DNA from: Cloeon dipterum
Taxonomy: Eukaryota; Arthropoda; Insecta; Ephemeroptera; Baetidae
Assembly (NCBI RefSeq): GCF_949628265.1
Contig: NC_088786.1
Location: 16,492,001 to 16,556,000 of the forward strand
DNA: 64,000 nucleotides
Reading direction: 5' to 3'
This document shows, piece after piece, positions 37,684 through 48,572 of this stretch. The notes below the pieces were generated by a model. The model saw only the letters and a program-made list of their open reading frames with translations. It made no database searches and was not told where the DNA came from. How positions within the stretch are numbered: the stretch's first letter is position 1; each line of letters begins with the position of its first letter. The position numbers were made by a program, and so were the translations under genes.

Positions 37684-38134
37684 GACAGGAAGCTCGCTAA
37701 ATAGACAGTACTGGGTCTGGTTCCACGCAGTGAGATTGAATGTGAGTGAAGTGGCATTTGCTAGTCAGCAGCAAAAAAAGTGTGCATCCGATTTGTCGCA
37801 ACCCCAAAGTGGGGTTACAATGAAAGAGAGTATTTTGGTACATCTGTGAATCCCGAGTGGTTGTCTTATTTTGAGAATCTTAGTTCTAATGATTAACATT
37901 TTTAATTTTAAGACAATTGAAGCATAATCAATGCTTGCCAGTGAATTTTGGCATTTGATTGTAAGAGCGTCCGTACCTCTAAAATGCAGCCTATTTCTGT
38001 AGGCAGCGTCGCTTGCAGGCATTTACAATTTTTATAGCAGTTGGTCGATCGATTTTTTTCCAACTCCTATATTGCTGCACTTTTGGTCTTATCCTGCTCG
38101 ACGCATACCTTTTATCTATACGTTATTCTATGAG

Positions 38135-38140
38135 AATAAA
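38135..38140 (+). terminator. Poly(A) signal of BSDC1
   Basis: A canonical AATAAA lies 452 bp downstream of the stop, followed within about 30 bp by a T-rich stretch (TTTGTTCGTTTTTATT). Earlier AATAAA hexamers are not seen after the stop. Confidence 0.6.
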
Positions 38141-38868
38141 AGAGATAATTTTGAATGTATCTAATTTGTTCGTTTTTATTCCAATTCAAACTATTGAAGG
38201 TTTAATAAGAATATAAAAATATACAGATTGAAACACCACAGATTTAGATTATTAAATGGACATATAAATAAATGATTTTGGAGAAAAAAATAGTAAACTT
38301 ATATAGAGACGTGATTTTTGGAATCGCATGCCGCTTTAATGAACTAGTGCTGGACTTAAATAGTGGCCACTATAATGTGACGTCATCACTGCTGAGTTTG
38401 GTAAAGATGCACCAAACTGTTACCTATGACCATTGTTGGTCTGTTTGCTAGATTTTCCTTTTTTAACAAACAAAAGTCCAACCATCAGGACATGTCCTAC
38501 CCTTTTTGTTACCCCAGCCCTTCATTTTCTGAAATTACAATGCACTGGCCGTTTTTTTATGTCCAGCGCATGTTAACTTACGCAGCGGCAAAACCAAAAG
38601 CTCTAACGGTGCTCTAATTTTCTGACCACTTTAGCTGCACACAGAAGTAGTAATTATTTTGACGTCCTTATCATTTAACCATCCATCCTACTATCTAGCC
38701 AGAGTGACGTGTAGGGAAAAATTATCAAATGAAGCAGCAACCCCTAGACAACCACACGTCACATACAGCGAATAGTGTTGTTTTCCAAAAGCTTTGATGA
38801 ATGATGGTTAACTAATACTGCTGTAAAATATTGTGATCTTTTGAGAATATAGGAAAAGGTCTCTGGGC

Positions 38869-39280
38869 CGATTTAGATGGTTATAAACGGGTTTTCGAGA
38901 TATTTATATATCAGTTCAGCACAATAAACCAGTTTTTCTGTCAAAATTTGGCATTTTTGCTTAAAATCATACATTTCTGTTCAATGTCAAGTTGCTAGTC
39001 ATTTTTAACGAGAAATCTACCAAATGCAAAACCGTAAAAAAATGCAGAAAAAGCTTCGAAACAAGAAATTTAATGGTAGCTGTCCAAATTGGAAAAAAAT
39101 ATCAAAACAAATGAGGTGCGATTTTCTTTCTCCGTTGAGAATGAATTTAATCCTTTCTTTAATCATACCTGAACTTTGTTTTGTTTATTCCTTTAATATA
39201 CTCCTTGCATTACCACCTATACGAAAAAGAAAACTAATTTTTCCTCGTTAAAAAGATGTGCGAATGATTTGAAAATGTAG
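38869..39280 (+). repeat. Dispersed repeat family 2, copy 3
   Basis: The best-preserved copy for comparison. Left end GATTTAGATGG; then CTGTCAAAATTTGGCATTTT; CAATGTCAAG; GTGCGATTTTCTTTC; AATTTAATCC; and right end TTCCTCGTTAAAAAGATGTG followed by CGAATGATTTGAAAATG. Copy 1 matches both ends in reverse orientation; copy 2 matches the interior and right end in the same orientation. Confidence 0.6.
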
Positions 39281-39492
39281 AAAAATTCCTCTAAAGTTCA
39301 AAACCCCAATCCCCTATGAAATGCCATTATGTCTTTAAATAAATGACAGTGCGTAGTTAATTTTTCTGCTCCTCTTGCTTATATTTGTTGAAAAGCCTGG
39401 TAAGCATTTTCCCTGGACATTAAAAATAGCCAGGAAAATTTACAAAAGTAAAAGTGGTCTGCGTGCGTACGCGCGGGAGTGCATTAACTAGC

Positions 39493-39509
39493 CTACGCGT
39501 AACGCGTAG
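39493..39509. repeat. CpG palindrome in the VGAT promoter
   Basis: CTACGCGT-A-ACGCGTAG is a perfect 8+1+8 inverted repeat containing two ACGCGT hexamers. It lies 285 bp upstream of the VGAT ATG in CpG-rich sequence. Whether it binds a factor is unknown. Confidence 0.7.
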
Positions 39510-39793
39510 CAGGAAGAGGCGGGTCAGGCGGGAAAGAGGGTTTCTGGGTCGCGTGACGGGGTGCGCAGGTCTGGAGATGAGGGTGCGATTGATCCGTCGC
39601 GGGAGGCTGCGACCGAGAGGAGAGCCCCCGACTCCATCGGCGCCGTTGGAGTATGAGCAAGTGGACCGCGAGAGAAGAGTGCCGCTGAGGAAAGCGCCCT
39701 GACAAGTGAGGCCCTCCGCCCTCGACACACGCTCGCCGCCTTCAAGCAGCAGACACACTAACCGAGAGTAAGCGAGCCGCCACCCCGCCAGAA

Positions 39794-42700
39794 ATGCCCG
39801 CGATTCCGGGCTTTAATATGTCGGCCATCGGGCCGGTGGTCGGAAGCCTGTGGGAGACGGCCAAGTCAAAGATTCCCAGCAAATGCAAGGAGATGGCCGG
39901 CGGGGGCGGCCCGGCGGCCGCTCCCAACGAAAACACCAATTTTGCTAAGTTCGGGGGCGGAGGGCCACAGCAGCGGAGTGCGGGCTCGCACGAAATGAGG
40001 GACTTGGGCCGCGGGCGGGCCGCCAGCACCACCAGCAGCGACGACTTCTGCGGCGGCGAGTCCAGCCAAAAAGGACCCGACTTTAAGATCAACGAGTGGC
40101 AGGCCGCTTGGAATGTCACCAACGCTATTCAGGTACACGAGCGAAAGTGACGGCGCTATTGGATCTCAAGTCTCAAGGAAAAGAAAATTCAAAATCTGAT
40201 GCCGTGATCAAGACATTTTAATTAATTTTTATTGTTATCTCTTCCTATCCCATTCTTGCTCCAATCAAGCTAAATCAATATTTTACATAACTTAAACAAC
40301 GATGCATATTATTCTGTATATTTTTTCATATTTTTTAAGTTAAATTTTAATTTTTCAACTTAAAAGTTGAGACGTACAAATTTTTAAGATATTTTCTATT
40401 AAGCACAAGCAACACTTTCAAAAATAAACATTTTGTCTGATAAAAGAGTATTGTGTGATCACCAGACATGGCGTAAAATTTTATTGATCGCTCTCGAATG
40501 GCTGGTGTACGCTCATAATACACAGTCACCCCCTTCATGGACCACAGATGAGAGCTGGCGCATTCGCAGCACGTGTTGCTTCACGTACATCTAAATTATT
40601 ATTTTAATAACAGTTAAGATTTAATTTCTTAACTTCTGCTCAGAACTACCCGTGAGCTATGAGAGCTTACCGGGCCCCAATAACACCGCCGAGCTGATAA
40701 CATGGGGCCCAATGGGGCCATCCTTTCGCCTCCCCAAACCGAGGTCTTTTAATTCCAAAGTAATCTTTATTATGGTTCTGCAGGGCTATTTTGCCCCATA
40801 CATTGTCATATCCAGACAAAATAATATCAGTCTTTTATTGAAATGCCAGACATTTGTCCCTGAAGCCTCTGGGAAGGTGCGAAAACCAGCAAGTGGCGTG
40901 GTGTGGTGCCGGTGCGCCACCCAGCCATTGAACTATTTGAGTATTTTGAGTCACTGAACTAACCACCTTTTGCAAGTAGTAGTACGTATATTTTTTATGG
41001 AAAACTATTCACCATACAACCCCTCAATTAATATAAGCATGAATAATCCTTTTTATTTAAAATACACATTTGATTTGCTGCCTCGAGCGATTAAAATTTT
41101 GTTTCGTGTGCTGCAGGGCATGTTCATTGTTTCTCTGCCGTTCGCGGTGCGGCAAGGCGGCTACTGGGCCATCGCTGCAATGATTGGTATCGCGCACATC
41201 TGCTGCTACACGGGTAAAATTTTGGTTGATTGCCTTTACGAAGATGTGGACGTGTACGAAGGCGAGGAAGAGGGCGCATTGCCACCAAGACCACCACCTC
41301 CAACGCGACCGGAAAACATCTCCTGGGAGGACGACAGCAAATACCAATCGACGGACGTAAGCGCCTGCTGCAACTGATTTATGCAACCCTCGCGACATTT
41401 TCGCTGCGCCAGTTGCATAGCTCTGAATTTATTAATGTTGTAGATAATGTCCAGAGCTGGAACTCTCTCTGTTATTACGAATGGATCCTTTTTCAATATA
41501 TTTTATGAAATTAAAAAGAATACTAATTTTGGATCAAATCCAAAACTAGAAGCCCATTTTTCCTTATTATACTATAATTTTATTAATGAAATTACGTAAA
41601 GGTTTACATATAACTAACCCTTTTTGCCAATTCAAGAAAAAATGTTTGCAAAAATTTCCGTTTTTTCCTTGCAAATAATTAACTTAACAGCAGAAACTTA
41701 ATGTTGATTGCAAATTCCTGTAGAGAAAATCTTTTAAAAATTTATAATTTTCCAGTTTTGGGATCAACCCGCTGGGTACCAGCAACAGCAAAGCGTGACC
41801 TTTGAAGACGAGCAGTTCCAATCGAGCAACCCCAACAACCCTTTTTACCAAGCGATAGAAGAAGAACAAAAACAACAGCAACAAGCCGTGGAGCCTGCCC
41901 AACCGCAACAAAACAACGGAGTTCCGAGAGGCCGACTCATAGGAAAACGCAAAGTCAGGGTGAGGGACAGCTACGTGGCGATCGCAAGGGACTGCCTAGG
42001 ACCAAAGTGGGGCAAGCGGATGGTCCACTGTGCCCAACTCATTGAGCTGCTGATGACATGCATCCTGTATGTCGTCGTCTGTGGAGATCTCATGGTAAAA
42101 GAGCTTACAATAAATAAATAAAATAAATCCACCTTAAAACGATGAAAATTATAACTCCACCGCATGACACAAGCCGATTAAACAGAGCTCCATACAAAAT
42201 TTAAATAAAACAATATTTGGTTGAAATTGCGGTTCAGTGCTCCAAGAGGTTAAATTTACAATTGATCCTTGTTGCACATTTTTCTATTTTTGCAATATAT
42301 ATTATTTATTTTATATTTTGCCTTTTACTATTGGCCAAGAATTAAAGAAGTGAAATATTAATAAATAAATTCTGCGCTTGATAAAATATTTTAGGTAGGC
42401 ACATTCCCCGAAGGACCCATCGACACCAGGTCTTGGATGATGATTTGCGGCATCCTCTTGATCCCACTCAGCTTCCTGAAGAGTCTGCACGCCGTTTCGG
42501 TGCTGAGCTTCTGGTGTACCATGTCTCACTTGTTCATCAATGCCATCATCCTGGGATACTGCCTGCTGGAGCTGCCCGACTGGGGCTGGGGCAAGGTCAA
42601 GTGGACTCTCGACCTCGAGAAGTTTCCTATATCGCTGGGAGTGATTGTGTTCAGCTACACCTCGCAAATCTTCCTGCCGACCCTCGAGGGCAACATGGAG

Positions 42701-43418
42701 GATCCTTCCAAGTTCCGCACCATGCTGGATTGGAGCCACATCGCAGCCGCAATATTTAAGTCGCTCTTTGGCTACATGTGCTTCCTCACCTTCCAGGTTC
42801 GGCATTTCTTTTAATATGTATTTATTTTCGGCTTTTATTCAAATTCTTTCAATTTAAACAGAGTGACACACAGCAAGTGATCACCAACAACCTTCACTCT
42901 GCTGGTTTCAAAGGGCTCGTCAACATCTTCTTGGTCGTCAAAGCCATCCTCTCATATCCACTGCCATATTACGCCGCATGCCAGCTTCTCGAACGCGCAA
43001 TGTTCAGGGGCAAACCAAAAACGTACTTTCCATCAGTATGGGAACTCGATGGAGAGTTGAAGGTGATGTTTTTTTATCGAAATATGCTCTCAACCACTAA
43101 ATATATGTTTGTAAACAAATTTTTCAGGTATGGGGTCTAGCCTTTCGCGTGGGAGTAATCATTGGCACAATTCTGATGGCCATCTCGATCCCGCACTTCG
43201 CCACCCTGATGGGCTTCATTGGCAGTTTTACTGGCACGATGTTGTCGTTCATCTGGCCCTGCTACTTCCACATCATACTCAAGGGCCACGAGTTGGATGA
43301 TAAAACGAAATACTTCAATTATTTCATCATATTCCTGGGTGTGCTCTTTGGAGTCATCGGAATCTGGGATTCGGGGTCCGAACTGATCAGGGCCTTTTCC
43401 ATAGGTTTGCCCTTTTAA
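39794..43418 (+). CDS. VGAT: Vesicular GABA transporter (VGAT/VIAAT, SLC32A1)
   Basis: Six exons, all phase 0: 39794-40132, 41117-41356, 41756-42094, 42395-42796, 42862-43062 and 43128-43418, total 603 residues. It loads GABA and glycine into synaptic vesicles in exchange for protons (amino acid/auxin permease family). A Gly-rich cytosolic N terminus (1-108) ends in [16 protein letters not shown], the family's first-helix signature. Then come [14 protein letters not shown] (142-155), [10 protein letters not shown] (261-270), [48 protein letters not shown]-like [21 protein letters not shown]-type [12 protein letters not shown], and a final helix ending SIGLPF. The loop at about 155-258 is long and Pro/Gln/Glu-rich, while vertebrate VGAT has only about ten residues there. 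The gene marks GABAergic neurons. Intron 1 holds repeat family 1 copy B. Confidence 0.95.
40670..40973 (+). repeat. Dispersed repeat family 1, copy B
   Basis: The second copy of the block at 22175-22422, in VGAT intron 1. It shares CCAATAACACCGC, GATAACATGGG, AGACAT-TGTCCC, AAACCAGCAAGT, GCCGGTGCGCC and GAGTCACTGAACTAACCACC in the same order. It is about 55 bp longer, mostly because of an extra T-rich insertion in the middle (about 40748-40840). Confidence 0.75.
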
Positions 43419-45158
43419 GGGTTTAGCGTCATTCGTCAACGTGAACGGGGTCCTCTTACTGACGCTGGGCTTTTAATTAAAAATATCTTTGAAACTGTGA
43501 TAGCTTGGAATATTTTCCCGATGATGACTAAACACATTAACGAAAGTTTGATTTCTTGCTATTTGCACATTTTGCCAAGAATGTTAAAAAACTCACACAA
43601 CTCCCAACAACTCGCAACCAAAAGCCCTATGAGTAAGAGGATCCTGAACTGAAATGTTTGTTTTTTATAATTGTGATTGCAAAACCAAGTCTTCCGCTCT
43701 GCAAAAGCAATGAAACTTTGTCTTCCATATATATGACGAAAAATGTAAAAAATGTGCGTCTTCCATTTATAGGCGAGTTAAAAGTTATAGATGTGAAATG
43801 TGAGTTATACACACGCTGCAGTCGTGCATTATACATTTAGAAAAGTAAATAGAACAATGTAAATAATTAAAAGGCTATATCAAGAAGCTCGCCGTCAATC
43901 GCGAAAGCAATTGACGCGCATCGTTGAAATTTCTGTAATCCATTGCAATTATAATTACGTATATATCATGCGAATAATCGTGTGTCATCGTTGTCGATAT
44001 TTTAAAATGTGTGTATTTACAGCAAAAGTGATTGAATCCAGAGTCTTCCATTCACACTTTTGTGGTTATTTTCATCAGAACTTGTAAATGCCGAATTGAA
44101 AATGTGAGTGTAAATCTGAACATAACATTGTCGAGATAAAGATAAGCAGCAATAAAAAGTCAGTGACACAGCTAAACTGTATACACACGCAAGGAGGCTT
44201 AGAAATATTCTAGCAGCCACAGCAGGGAAAATCGTGTACCAATAAGTGGCAAAATCATCACAGGTGTGTGCAAAATAAAGTGTCAAATTATACAGTCTAT
44301 CTCAAAAATAATGTTCAACCGCATTAATTTTAACGACTGATTTTTGCTATTGGCTATTCTAACGTAAATAATATGGTTTGATTTAATTTAAAAATCAAAA
44401 CAGGAAATTAAAAATCATGGTAAAATGGGATTCAAACGTAAGAAGTAATGAGAGCGAAAATTACTTTTAATGAGAGCCTTGTTGTTGATTAGCAAAGCGT
44501 CTTCCAATAATTGGTGACAGACAAAAGTTTGCGCCTTATTTAATTCTACTTGTTTGTTAGTTTTTCGTTAATTTAATACAATTAATACACTCTTATATAA
44601 GATACTCATTATATATTAATGTTGTGCGACAGATAATGTTATGAAAATTATGATTATAATATAATGTTAACATCCCAACATTATACACAAAGAAAATTAA
44701 AAATAAACATCATAGTCGCGTAAATATAAAGACTACTTCTTATTTGCAACAACAGAACGAGTCACAGCTCATTTCAGCACTTATTTTTACAGGACGTACA
44801 ACAAAGAATTTTCTAAAGGACTATAACTATGTTAAAACGTTGCTTGATTTCTTCAGATTTGGCAGTGTTCCTTGAAATAGTTTAGTCGCCCTCGTCAGGG
44901 ACAGGAGAAAAAATTGATGCCTCGTGAAATGTACCATTTAAAAATGGGCGATAAGGTTAAAGCATAAGAGTGGAAACGATTTACAGCAAAAGATCACCAG
45001 AATCTTTCAATCTGAGATCCAGAGAAAAATCTTCAGCCACTTTGACTTGTATATATTTGAAAAGGATTTGGATCGGTACGGTATTTTAATTGGCACAATA
45101 TATATTACGTTTTCTGTTTTGCTAAAATACAGCAATTGGCAGGTTAGCGCAGTTTAGT
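43419..45158. other. VGAT 3' UTR and spacer to Swim
   Basis: VGAT and Swim converge here. AATAAA hexamers on the plus strand at 44151-44156 and 44274-44279 are candidate VGAT poly(A) signals, implying a 3' UTR of 0.7-0.9 kb. The rest is AT-rich. No coding exon is seen. Confidence 0.45.
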
Positions 45159-48100
45159 TTATTTCTTAAGTAGTGGTCGTCGAAGGCGCGCCGAGCGTTT
45201 GTGCGATTTGTTCCTGCGGCGTCTGGCCGGCGGTGGGAAGGTGTTCGGAGTGACTGAACTGGTGGTCTGCGCCCACGCGGCCAGCACGTAATCTTCGATT
45301 TCACACTCGTTGGTGCCCCGCCTGATGCGGAAGAGGCCGCCCTCGCCCCATTCAGTGCCCCACGAGTTCATTGCCAGCTGTTTCCAACAAAACCAGTTAT
45401 TCTCTCAAGCACGCGTGGCGTCAGGATGAGGAAACTCACCCAATATTTGATGGGAGGTCCGAAGAGCGCGGGTTCCTCGCCCCAGCCGATAAGTCTCACG
45501 CTGTGGTAACCTTCGATTCTTTGACCTTGCCTCGAGGCCTGGTACACGCCATTTCTGTACATGAAGAACTCGTGGTGCACTCCCATGGTTGCTGCAAGTC
45601 CAATTATTAACACCCGAGTCGTGATTTATGCAACACGCTTGGCCCAACTGCTGAGCACGTTGCATACGCTACTCACCCTGGACGGGGCCGGATTCGTGGA
45701 TTTCGTGCATGATGTCCTGTTCGGATTGAATCCTGTAAGCCGGGCCTGTGCGGTACGTCTCGGTCCTCGGGGGCTCGATCTGGTGCTGCGGTGGGCAACG
45801 GGACGCAGCCAGTGAGCGGATGTTCTTGCCGATCTTGCACTTGCTATTCTGCTTGTGGTCCCCAATGTAGGGGTAGCATCTCTCCTCGATTACTCTGATA
45901 ACAAATATTAAATTTAGTATGGGCATCCAGCGTAAGATTCTCGCAGAAAATGTGTGAAACGATGTTGTGTCAAACGTTTTATATTCTGATCATAAACTTT
46001 TGGTGGTTTTTGTTGCTGATCTTTTGGAACACAGAGCGCGGAAATAATCGAGGTCTATTCAACTCGGACTATATGGCTATATTTTCCTATTTTCCAAGCT
46101 ATTCAAGTGATTTTTAATTGCATCATAATTTCTAAAATTATTTAAACGCAGTCTTCGTGCACCTGGTGATCCTTCGAAATATGAAGGTGGTTTAGCATTA
46201 GTATTACGAACAAAAGGAGTGAGATTTGATGCAATTAAACCAACAATTGAGTTTCTAGTGGCAAAAAAAAAAAAACATAAGAAACAACACCAAGGACGCT
46301 CAATTCGAACCAATATCATTTAATTCAATAATTCTACCCCCAGAGGACACGTGTTTGGGCCGCATTTTGGCTATTTTGGATTTGCGAAATTTTATGCACA
46401 AGGGTATAATTTTATTTTTTTCCACCTTATTTTATGGCCTTGACCTTTGACCAACGAAGTTGGTCACCACGGGCAACTTGTTTTGCGTCAAATGTGGAAC
46501 ATTCTTTATCTATCTCAATCCAGGTAAGAGTTATTATTCTCTAGAAAAAACACCTGTTTCATACCACCGCAAAATTTAAGCCCTTGTAAAATAGGCGATT
46601 TTAATTATTTAGGTCTTAGGGCAACCCCTCCAGAAAATTTCGTCCAAATCTGAAGACCCATGCCAATTATTTCACTTAAGATAATTTTCCACATATTTTT
46701 CTCCCTTTAATCGGTTATTTATTAAATATTTGAAAATAATATGAGATGTTTTCCTAATATTTGTTTCCGATTCACACTTTTCATACTTTGCAGTCACTTT
46801 TCACTCGATGGAAATCATATCCTCGTACTTACCCGTATTTCCTGATGTGCATCCATGCCCTGTCCAGGTGTCCACCTTGGCAGCCCTGCTGTCCTCTACG
46901 GTTGCACTCGAGCAGCTGTTGCGCCGACAGGTCGACGATCTCCCTGCCGAGGGACATGATACCGAGTCGGTCGCCTGCCACCTGCACGGTGCTCAGGGCC
47001 CACGAGGAGGCGCACCAGCCCTGGTCCACCACCCCCGAGATTTCTTCCGGCCATTTCACGCGGGCGTCAAAGATGCGCGGCAGCTTGCTGGGGTCGTACA
47101 CTCGCTTGACTGGTATTAGGCCCTTGACCTGTTGGCCATTTTTTCCAATCAGTGCGATTATACCGAGCGAGCGGCTCGTTTCTATGCTATCCCTAGACAG
47201 ATGTGCATGGAACTCGCTTGATTGATCAAGGCTCTTTATTTGATCTCGTTGATTAAGCATTTGATCCGCTTAATTTACTGACGGAAAAAACATTTAGCCT
47301 TGGTCAGAGAAAGATCTACAATGTAATCACTTGGGCGAAATTAATCGGTTTCTGACTCTTTAAAAAGAATTGTTTAGTTCTGGCAAATTTACAGAAAACA
47401 AGCCTGTTGCTGGCAACATTACTGATGAATAACAAGGAAAAAGTCGCAAATACACTGACCGTTCTGCGGGGCTCGAGGGTGCCAAGCTTGAACTGCTTTC
47501 CTTCGTGAAGGGCATGGCCCCAGAAAGAGGAGTAGTTGGCTGCGGTCCAGGTGAGACCACGCTGGCCGTTGACCCTGTCGATGGTGTCTGGCTCGACAAG
47601 GCACTCTATTTGCTCACACGGCATCTCAAATTTAGTGGGGTCAGTGTAAGATCTTTGGCAGGTGCTGAGCGAATGAGCATATATTTATTTCATGGTAATT
47701 CTAGCCGTCATTAAATGACATTACCATGATTTGCAGTTGACCTTCGAAGATTGTCCAGAAAAATATTCTCCCCCATTGAATATGCATGATTCTAAATTTT
47801 AAAATATTGTTATTAGTGTCGCTGGAGGCTGAAAATATAAGTTTTGAGGGTACAAAATAGAGTTTTTACAAAATTTTTAAAATGTCCGGCAGTTCAAATA
47901 TGTTCGTCAAGTTTTTAAACGAAAATTTTGTCCTAGATGATTAAAATTTCATCAACTCAATATTGTTCAAATCAGACCATTAATTTTAAATCGTTATTTG
48001 ATTGAATGTAAATTTCCTATCTGCAAATTTTATGTGAATTAATGTAATTGTTTGAATTTATGTAAATTTAGGATTTAAAACAGAATAAGATGCAACTACC

Positions 48101-48572
48101 AAAGCAGCCAAATGAGCATTGCGATTATTTTTAATTTCTACTAAATAATGACAGAAAAATGGTCTTTAAACAATAAGAAATATTTCAATAAATAAGATTC
48201 GTGGAAACTGGATAAAAATATGTATTAGCCACAATAATGTTTAAGAATTTTGGATTCTTTTTTAATTAAAAAAGCAATCCCACGGTTTAAAAGTGACAAA
48301 CCCTTCCGAATTTCTTCGATGCCGTGGCAGACGCTCCAGTAGTCTGGACAGCAGTCGTCGTTTAACGTCCTGTTGCAGAACTGGTCACAGTAGCAAAGGG
48401 TGCCGAGGATGGGCGCCGAGCACGTGTCGGTGCGGCCGTCGCAGCAGCCGGTACTTACGCGGCCGCAGTAGGGGCCGGGTGGCAGGTCGGAGATGTCGCC
48501 TTGGTAGGCGAGCACGGCGGCGCAAACGAGCAGGCAGCCGGCCCATAAACTGTGCCACCGCACCCCGCTCAT
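45159..48572 (-). CDS. Swim: Swim / TINAG-like secreted cathepsin-related protein
   Basis: Seven exons: 48302-48572, 47725-47791, 47460-47664, 46833-47128, 45677-45894, 45440-45591 and 45159-45377, total 475 residues. A signal peptide (about 1-22, [15 protein letters not shown]) is followed by a Cys-rich somatomedin B-like module ([34 protein letters not shown]) and a VWC-like Cys segment (NCKSCTCQ). The papain-fold domain has [13 protein letters not shown] (216-228), [10 protein letters not shown] (His about 382) and [10 protein letters not shown] (Asn about 407). The position of the catalytic Cys is Ser223, so peptidase activity is not expected; Gln217, His and Asn remain. This matches TINAG/TINAGL and Drosophila Swim, a secreted protein that aids Wingless movement. 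The C terminus is a very basic tail rich in Arg and Lys. An acceptor 8 bp before the ATG implies a separate 5' UTR exon. The stop codon overlaps AATAAA. Confidence 0.93.

Larger units (their letters stand above)
37684..39793. other. BSDC1 3' UTR, spacer and VGAT leader/promoter
   Basis: The first 450 bp are probably the BSDC1 3' UTR. From 38,200 to 39,400 the sequence is AT-rich and holds repeat family 2 copy 3. From about 39,450 to the VGAT ATG it is strongly CpG-rich and is the likely VGAT promoter and leader, including a 17-bp CpG palindrome. No other gene is seen. Confidence 0.5.

Noticed and set aside
43890-43925. Small inverted repeat GTCAAT...ATTGAC downstream of VGAT
   Set aside because: Only six base pairs with a ten-base loop; expected often by chance in 64 kb.
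46321-46720. Possible transposon remnant in Swim intron 4
   Set aside because: The intron is longer than its neighbours and contains odd motifs, but no second copy was found in the window, so no repeat can be claimed.
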